In this document: in pieces, positions 60,367 to 64,000 of the stretch
How positions within the stretch are numbered: position 1 is the first letter of the stretch
Layout of the letters: the number at the start of each line of letters is the position of its first letter
From: Vicinamibacteria bacterium
GTDB lineage: Bacteria > Acidobacteriota > Vicinamibacteria > Vicinamibacterales > UBA8438
Length of the DNA: 64,000 nt
Assembly (NCBI GenBank): GCA_022820825.1
Contig: JAJEEU010000097.1
Coordinates: 1 to 64,000, forward strand
Direction of reading: 5' to 3'
Notes under the pieces: model-generated
What the model was told of the DNA's origin: nothing
Database searches by the model: none
The model's input: the letters and a program-made list of their open reading frames with translations, nothing else
Made by a program: the position numbers and the translations under genes

Positions 60367-61404
60367 ATGCTCCACAGAAGTCTCGCGGCGGCATTCATCG
60401 CGATCGCGGTCGTGGCGTTGGCCCCGGTCGGCGCGGCGGCGCAATCCGCAGGAGCGGAAACGCCCAGGACGGCCTGGGGCGCACCGGACCTGCAGGGCGT
60501 CTGGGACTTTCGCTCGCTCACCCCCCTCGAGCGCCCGGCCGATCTGGGCGACAAGGCCTTCCTGACCGAGGAGGAAGCGGCCGAGCTGGAGCAGGCGGAG
60601 CTCCAGCGCAACGAGAACCTGCTGACCCGCGAGCGCCAGGACGTGGAAGCCGGCGGCAACGTCGACCGCCGCGAGGACGGATCCCCGGGCTTCTACAACA
60701 ACTTCTGGCTCGACCGGGGTACCCAGACCGTCGGCGACCGGCGCACGTCGCTGATCGTGGACCCGCCGAACGGCAGGGTCCCGCCGATGACGGCGGCCGC
60801 TGCAGAGCGGGCGGCGGATCTCGCCAGGGAGCGGCAGGGAGTGGACAACCACGCGCCCACGCCCGGCGGCTGGATAGAGGACCTGGGCGCCGACGGCCTG
60901 CAACTCCGCTGCATCACCGGGTTCAACTCCGGGCCGCCGATGACTCCGGGCGGGTACAACCAGAACGTGCAACTGTTCCAGACGCCCGACCAGATCGTGC
61001 TGCTCAACGAGATGAACCACAACTTCCGCGTCATCCCGCTCGACGGCACGCCGCAGACCGGCATCCCGCAGTGGACGGGTGAATCGCGCGGGTACTGGGA
61101 CGGCGACACGCTGGTTGTCGAAACCTCCAACTTCCTGCGCGAGACGAGCTTCCAGCGCGGGCGCACCACGAAGCACTTCCACCTGACGGAACGCTTCACG
61201 CGCGTGTCACAGTCGACGCTGAGCTACGAGGCCACGGTCAACGACCCGACGGTGTGGCAGGAGCCGTGGACCTACGAGATCCCGATGCAGTGGAACGAGC
61301 AGCCGCTGTACGAATACGCCTGCCACGAGGGCAACTACGGCCTCACCAACATCCTGGCCGGCGCCCGCGCGCAGGAAGCCGCCGCGGAGAGTTCCGAGCA
61401 GTAA
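60367..61404 (+). CDS. secreted protein of the RWEGDTLVVETTNF family
   Basis: This 345-residue member starts at the ATG 60367 after AAGGAGGAAGG, with a signal peptide (LAAAFIAIAVVALAPVGAAA). Landmarks: TAWGAPDLQGVWDFRSLTPL, TSLIVDPPNGRVPPMTA, QNVQLFQTPDQIVLLNEMNH, RGYWDGDTLVVETSNF, VWQEPWTYEIPMQW and YACHEGNYGLTNILAGARA. The core motif is altered (YWDGDT for RWEGDT). Ends at a strong terminator, so it is the last gene of its transcript. Confidence 0.8.
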   Translation: MLHRSLAAAFIAIAVVALAPVGAAAQSAGAETPRTAWGAPDLQGVWDFRSLTPLERPADLGDKAFLTEEEAAELEQAELQRNENLLTRERQDVEAGGNVDRREDGSPGFYNNFWLDRGTQTVGDRRTSLIVDPPNGRVPPMTAAAAERAADLARERQGVDNHAPTPGGWIEDLGADGLQLRCITGFNSGPPMTPGGYNQNVQLFQTPDQIVLLNEMNHNFRVIPLDGTPQTGIPQWTGESRGYWDGDTLVVETSNFLRETSFQRGRTTKHFHLTERFTRVSQSTLSYEATVNDPTVWQEPWTYEIPMQWNEQPLYEYACHEGNYGLTNILAGARAQEAAAESSEQ

Positions 61405-61423
61405 ACCCGGACGCTGCGCTTTG

Positions 61424-61461
61424 AAAAAGGCCGACGCCGCTCACGCGGCGTCGGCCTTTTT
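61424..61461 (+). terminator. strong rho-independent terminator
   Basis: AAAAAGGCCGACGCCGC and GCGGCGTCGGCCTTTTT form a perfect 17-pair stem (twelve of them GC-rich) around the loop TCAC. The A and T runs make it bidirectional in principle. It separates the preceding family member from the rightward TonB receptor. Confidence 0.9.
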
Positions 61462-61577
61462 CTCTTGCGACGCCCGCCGCGCTTGCGGCGCCATACCTGA
61501 TATCTGGTATGGACAGGCTCGCTCCCCGTTTGGTTACCATCCGACGGGTTTGCACCAACTCTGAGAGGAGGGGTGTC

Positions 61578-64000
61578 TTGAGACTGCTTCGAAGTTGTCT
61601 GTGGACGGCTGCGCTGTGCGCCAGCCTCGCCGTGGCTGCGCCGGCAGCCGCGCAGGAGACCGTCATTGCGGGTACGGTGGCCGACGAGACCGGGGGCGTC
61701 CTGCCCGGCGTCACGGTTACCGCGCTGCACGTGGATTCGGGCAACACCTTTCTCGGCGTTTCCGACGGGACGGGCGGCTATCGCATCGGCGCGTTGCGGA
61801 CAGGAAACTACAACGTCACCGCCGCGCTGACCGGGTTCGCCACGCAGCTCCAGGAGTCGGTGGAGATGCTGGTCGGCCAGACGGTGGTAATCGATTTCAC
61901 GATGACGATCTCGACGCTCGAAGAGACCGTCACCGTGACGGGGGCGGCGCCGTTGATCGACGTGCAGCAGTCCAGCATGGGCGGCAACGTCGACACGCGC
62001 CAGTTGGAGGCGCTGCCGGTCAACGGCCGGAGCTGGATGCAGCTCACCACGCTGGCCCCGGGCAGCAGGGTGAACTCCGCGCAGACTTCGGATTCGCCGT
62101 CCGGCCTGTGGGCCACCGATTTCCAGGTGAACCTGGACGGCCAGCCGGTGAGCCAGACCTTTTCCCTGGCGCAGCTCGGACAGCCGCGCTTCAGCCGCGA
62201 CGCGATCGCGGAATTCGAGGTGGTCAGCAGCCGCTTCGACGCCACGCAGGGGCGCTCCACCGGCATCCAGGTGAACGCGGTGACCAAGTCCGGCACCAAC
62301 ATGTTCGCCGGCTCGCTGGCGGGCTACTTCCGGCACGACAGCATGAACGCGGCCGACTTCTTCGCCAACGAGGTGCTGCCGTATTCGAACCAGCAGATCA
62401 GCGGCACCTTCGGCGGCCCGATCGTGCGCGACAGGTTGCACTTCTTCGGCTACTACGAGCACGAGCGCGAGCCGAGATCGTATTTCTTCCAGAGCGGGAT
62501 TCCGGAGTTCGACGCCCTCGGCAACGGGCCGGACAACACGGGTCTGCAGTACACGCCGCAGAGCAGGCTGTTCGGCGGGCGGGTGGACGGGCAGCTCAGC
62601 GATTCGACGCGGCTGATGGTGCGCGGAAACGGGTGGCTGCAGAATCAGCTCCGCAATCCTGAACGGGAACTGACGAACCACCCCTCGACGCTCACGGAAC
62701 AGAGCTACGTGTCGCGGCAGATCTACGGGACGCTGACGCACGCGACCAACCGCACGGTCAACGAGCTCAAGGTCGGCCTGAACCACTTCCATGACGACCG
62801 CGCCAACTACTGGGGGTTGCGTGCGCCGGAAATCAACCTGGCGGGGCTCGTCATCGGGCCCAGCGACGTCATCAACGGGGCGAACCAGTCGCAGGACGTC
62901 TTGTCGTTCCGCAACGACTTCACCATGTTCCGGGGGGGGCATACGCTCAAGATCGGCGGCGAGTTCATGCTGCCCAGCTACTACGTCTTCTCGCCGACCT
63001 CGCGCGACGGCACGCTGTTCGCGGATGCCGGTCCGATCCCGGACAACATCGCGGAGCTGTTTCCGTCCATGGATCCGTCGACCTGGAACCTCGACGGGCT
63101 GCCGGGGTCGATCCTTCGCCGGTGGGATCAGACCAGCGGCCGCTACGACGTGCATGCCGTGACCTGCGACGACCCCGGCCCCATCCCGGAAAGCTCGGAC
63201 CCTGACAACGGCTGCTGGCGGACCAAGCCCACCGTGGCCTGGTGGATCCAGGACGACTGGCGGGTCACCCGCAACCTGACGCTGAACCTGGGCCTGCGCT
63301 GGGACTTCGCGCAGGACATCATGGCCAACGACATCGACCTCACCTCGATTCGGGCGCCGCAGTTCGCGAACGATCCGATCCGCACCGGCGCGCCGCAGGA
63401 ATTGACCATGTTCCAGCCCCGCATCGGGTTCGCCTACTCGCTCAACGACAACCGGACGGTCGTGCGCGGCGGCTACGGCCTCTACTATTCGGGCATGAAC
63501 GACGTCAGCGCCATCCACACGGAATATGCCCTGGCCTTCCAGATTCCCGAGTGGAACTACGACGGCCGGCCGAACTTCGCATCCGATCCGTACAACCTCG
63601 CGGGGGACGGCTCGCGGCCGACATACGAGGAGATCAGGGACGGCGCGCACGCGGGCCTGTACCGCCTGAACGTCACGGGCTACGGCCCCATCACGCTGGA
63701 CGATGCGCGCATCCCCTATTCGCATCAGTTCACGATGGGCATGCAGCAGCAGGTGGGCGAGACGATGTCCGTCCAGGCCGACTACGTTTACATCGGCAGC
63801 CGGCGCGGACGCTACCCGTGGAACGAGAACCTCACCTACGACCCCGAGACCGGATTGAACCGTCCGTTTTCGGACCCCAGCACGCGGAGGTGGCCGGACC
63901 TGGCGCATGTCCGCATCTTCGAGCACGGCAAGACCACCGACTACCACGGCCTGGAGACCGCCTTCACCAGGCGCTTCAGCCAGGGCTGGCAGTTGTCCGC
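61578..64000 (+). CDS. TonB-dependent receptor, Oar-like, N-terminal part (runs off the window)
   Basis: The start is a TTG at 61578, six bases after GAGGAGGGG; no ATG lies in frame before the signal peptide (CLWTAALCASLAVAAPAAA). A carboxypeptidase-regulatory-like domain (TVIAGTVADETGGVLPGVTV), EETVTVTGAAPLIDVQQSS, plug (FQVNLDGQPVSQTFSLAQLG, STGIQVNAVTKSGTNMFAGS) and barrel strands follow for about 807 codons to the window edge. It belongs to a different subgroup from the leftward receptors: the plug has the VTKSGTN signature and lacks their YVYDYSG segment. No gene lies between the terminator and this start. Confidence 0.9.
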   Translation, partial: MRLLRSCLWTAALCASLAVAAPAAAQETVIAGTVADETGGVLPGVTVTALHVDSGNTFLGVSDGTGGYRIGALRTGNYNVTAALTGFATQLQESVEMLVGQTVVIDFTMTISTLEETVTVTGAAPLIDVQQSSMGGNVDTRQLEALPVNGRSWMQLTTLAPGSRVNSAQTSDSPSGLWATDFQVNLDGQPVSQTFSLAQLGQPRFSRDAIAEFEVVSSRFDATQGRSTGIQVNAVTKSGTNMFAGSLAGYFRHDSMNAADFFANEVLPYSNQQISGTFGGPIVRDRLHFFGYYEHEREPRSYFFQSGIPEFDALGNGPDNTGLQYTPQSRLFGGRVDGQLSDSTRLMVRGNGWLQNQLRNPERELTNHPSTLTEQSYVSRQIYGTLTHATNRTVNELKVGLNHFHDDRANYWGLRAPEINLAGLVIGPSDVINGANQSQDVLSFRNDFTMFRGGHTLKIGGEFMLPSYYVFSPTSRDGTLFADAGPIPDNIAELFPSMDPSTWNLDGLPGSILRRWDQTSGRYDVHAVTCDDPGPIPESSDPDNGCWRTKPTVAWWIQDDWRVTRNLTLNLGLRWDFAQDIMANDIDLTSIRAPQFANDPIRTGAPQELTMFQPRIGFAYSLNDNRTVVRGGYGLYYSGMNDVSAIHTEYALAFQIPEWNYDGRPNFASDPYNLAGDGSRPTYEEIRDGAHAGLYRLNVTGYGPITLDDARIPYSHQFTMGMQQQVGETMSVQADYVYIGSRRGRYPWNENLTYDPETGLNRPFSDPSTRRWPDLAHVRIFEHGKTTDYHGLETAFTRRFSQGWQLS

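Overview
The window is GC-rich (roughly two thirds G+C by eye) and reads like a chromosome segment of an Acidobacteriota bacterium, most likely class Vicinamibacteria. This is inferred from gene families, not from a marker gene. The signs are several ~1000-residue Oar-type TonB-dependent receptors with a carboxypeptidase-regulatory-like plug, paired DUF1592/DUF1552 proteins, secreted ankyrin proteins, many twin-arginine or Sec-exported enzymes, and a secreted family of unknown function marked by the motif RWEGDTLVVETTNF. I see no rRNA, tRNA, CRISPR array, insertion-sequence transposase or prophage.

Layout. 1-8.8 kb: the 5' part of a TonB-dependent receptor, two alpha/beta hydrolases, an amidohydrolase/beta-propeller pair and a TctA-type permease. 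8.8-12.2 kb: a lipoprotein redoxin with an in-frame UGA at the first position of its redox motif (U-P-Y-C), a matching SECIS-like hairpin and a C-terminal DsbD-alpha-like domain, divergent from a molybdopterin oxidoreductase. 12.3-14.8 kb: an accessory island with HicBA and Phd/PIN toxin-antitoxin pairs, an HNH endonuclease remnant and small ORFs. 14.9-19.3 kb: a leftward run of NHL-type propeller, metallo-beta-lactamase-fold hydrolase and DUF5916 outer-membrane protein. 19.4-25.6 kb: three members of the RWEGDTLVVETTNF family (one fused to a double VOC domain), interrupted by a low-GC methyltransferase/AlkB pair next to a repeat fragment. 25.7-36 kb: a PagL-like deacylase, then a leftward operon of TonB receptor, ankyrin protein, DUF1592 cytochrome-like protein and DUF1552 protein, then an SMP-30 lipoprotein. 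36-41.9 kb: a DUF1080 protein, another family member, and MsrP/MsrQ with an HpcH/HpaI aldolase lying antisense between them. 41.9-57 kb: a long leftward block that repeats the ankyrin-DUF1592-DUF1552 theme and adds two very similar TonB receptors and a large secreted alpha/beta hydrolase. 57-64 kb: a PQQ dehydrogenase, two more family members, a palindromic intergenic repeat, a strong terminator and the start of a fifth TonB receptor.

Together the genes suggest a bacterium that takes up large or complex organic substrates through the outer membrane and processes them in the periplasm with hydrolases, quinoproteins and cytochrome-linked DUF1592/DUF1552 systems, with periplasmic thiol and methionine repair (Sec-redoxin/DsbD fusion, MsrPQ). 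No substrate can be named from the sequence. The most interesting item is the probable selenoprotein, which conventional gene calling splits into two unrelated-looking ORFs.
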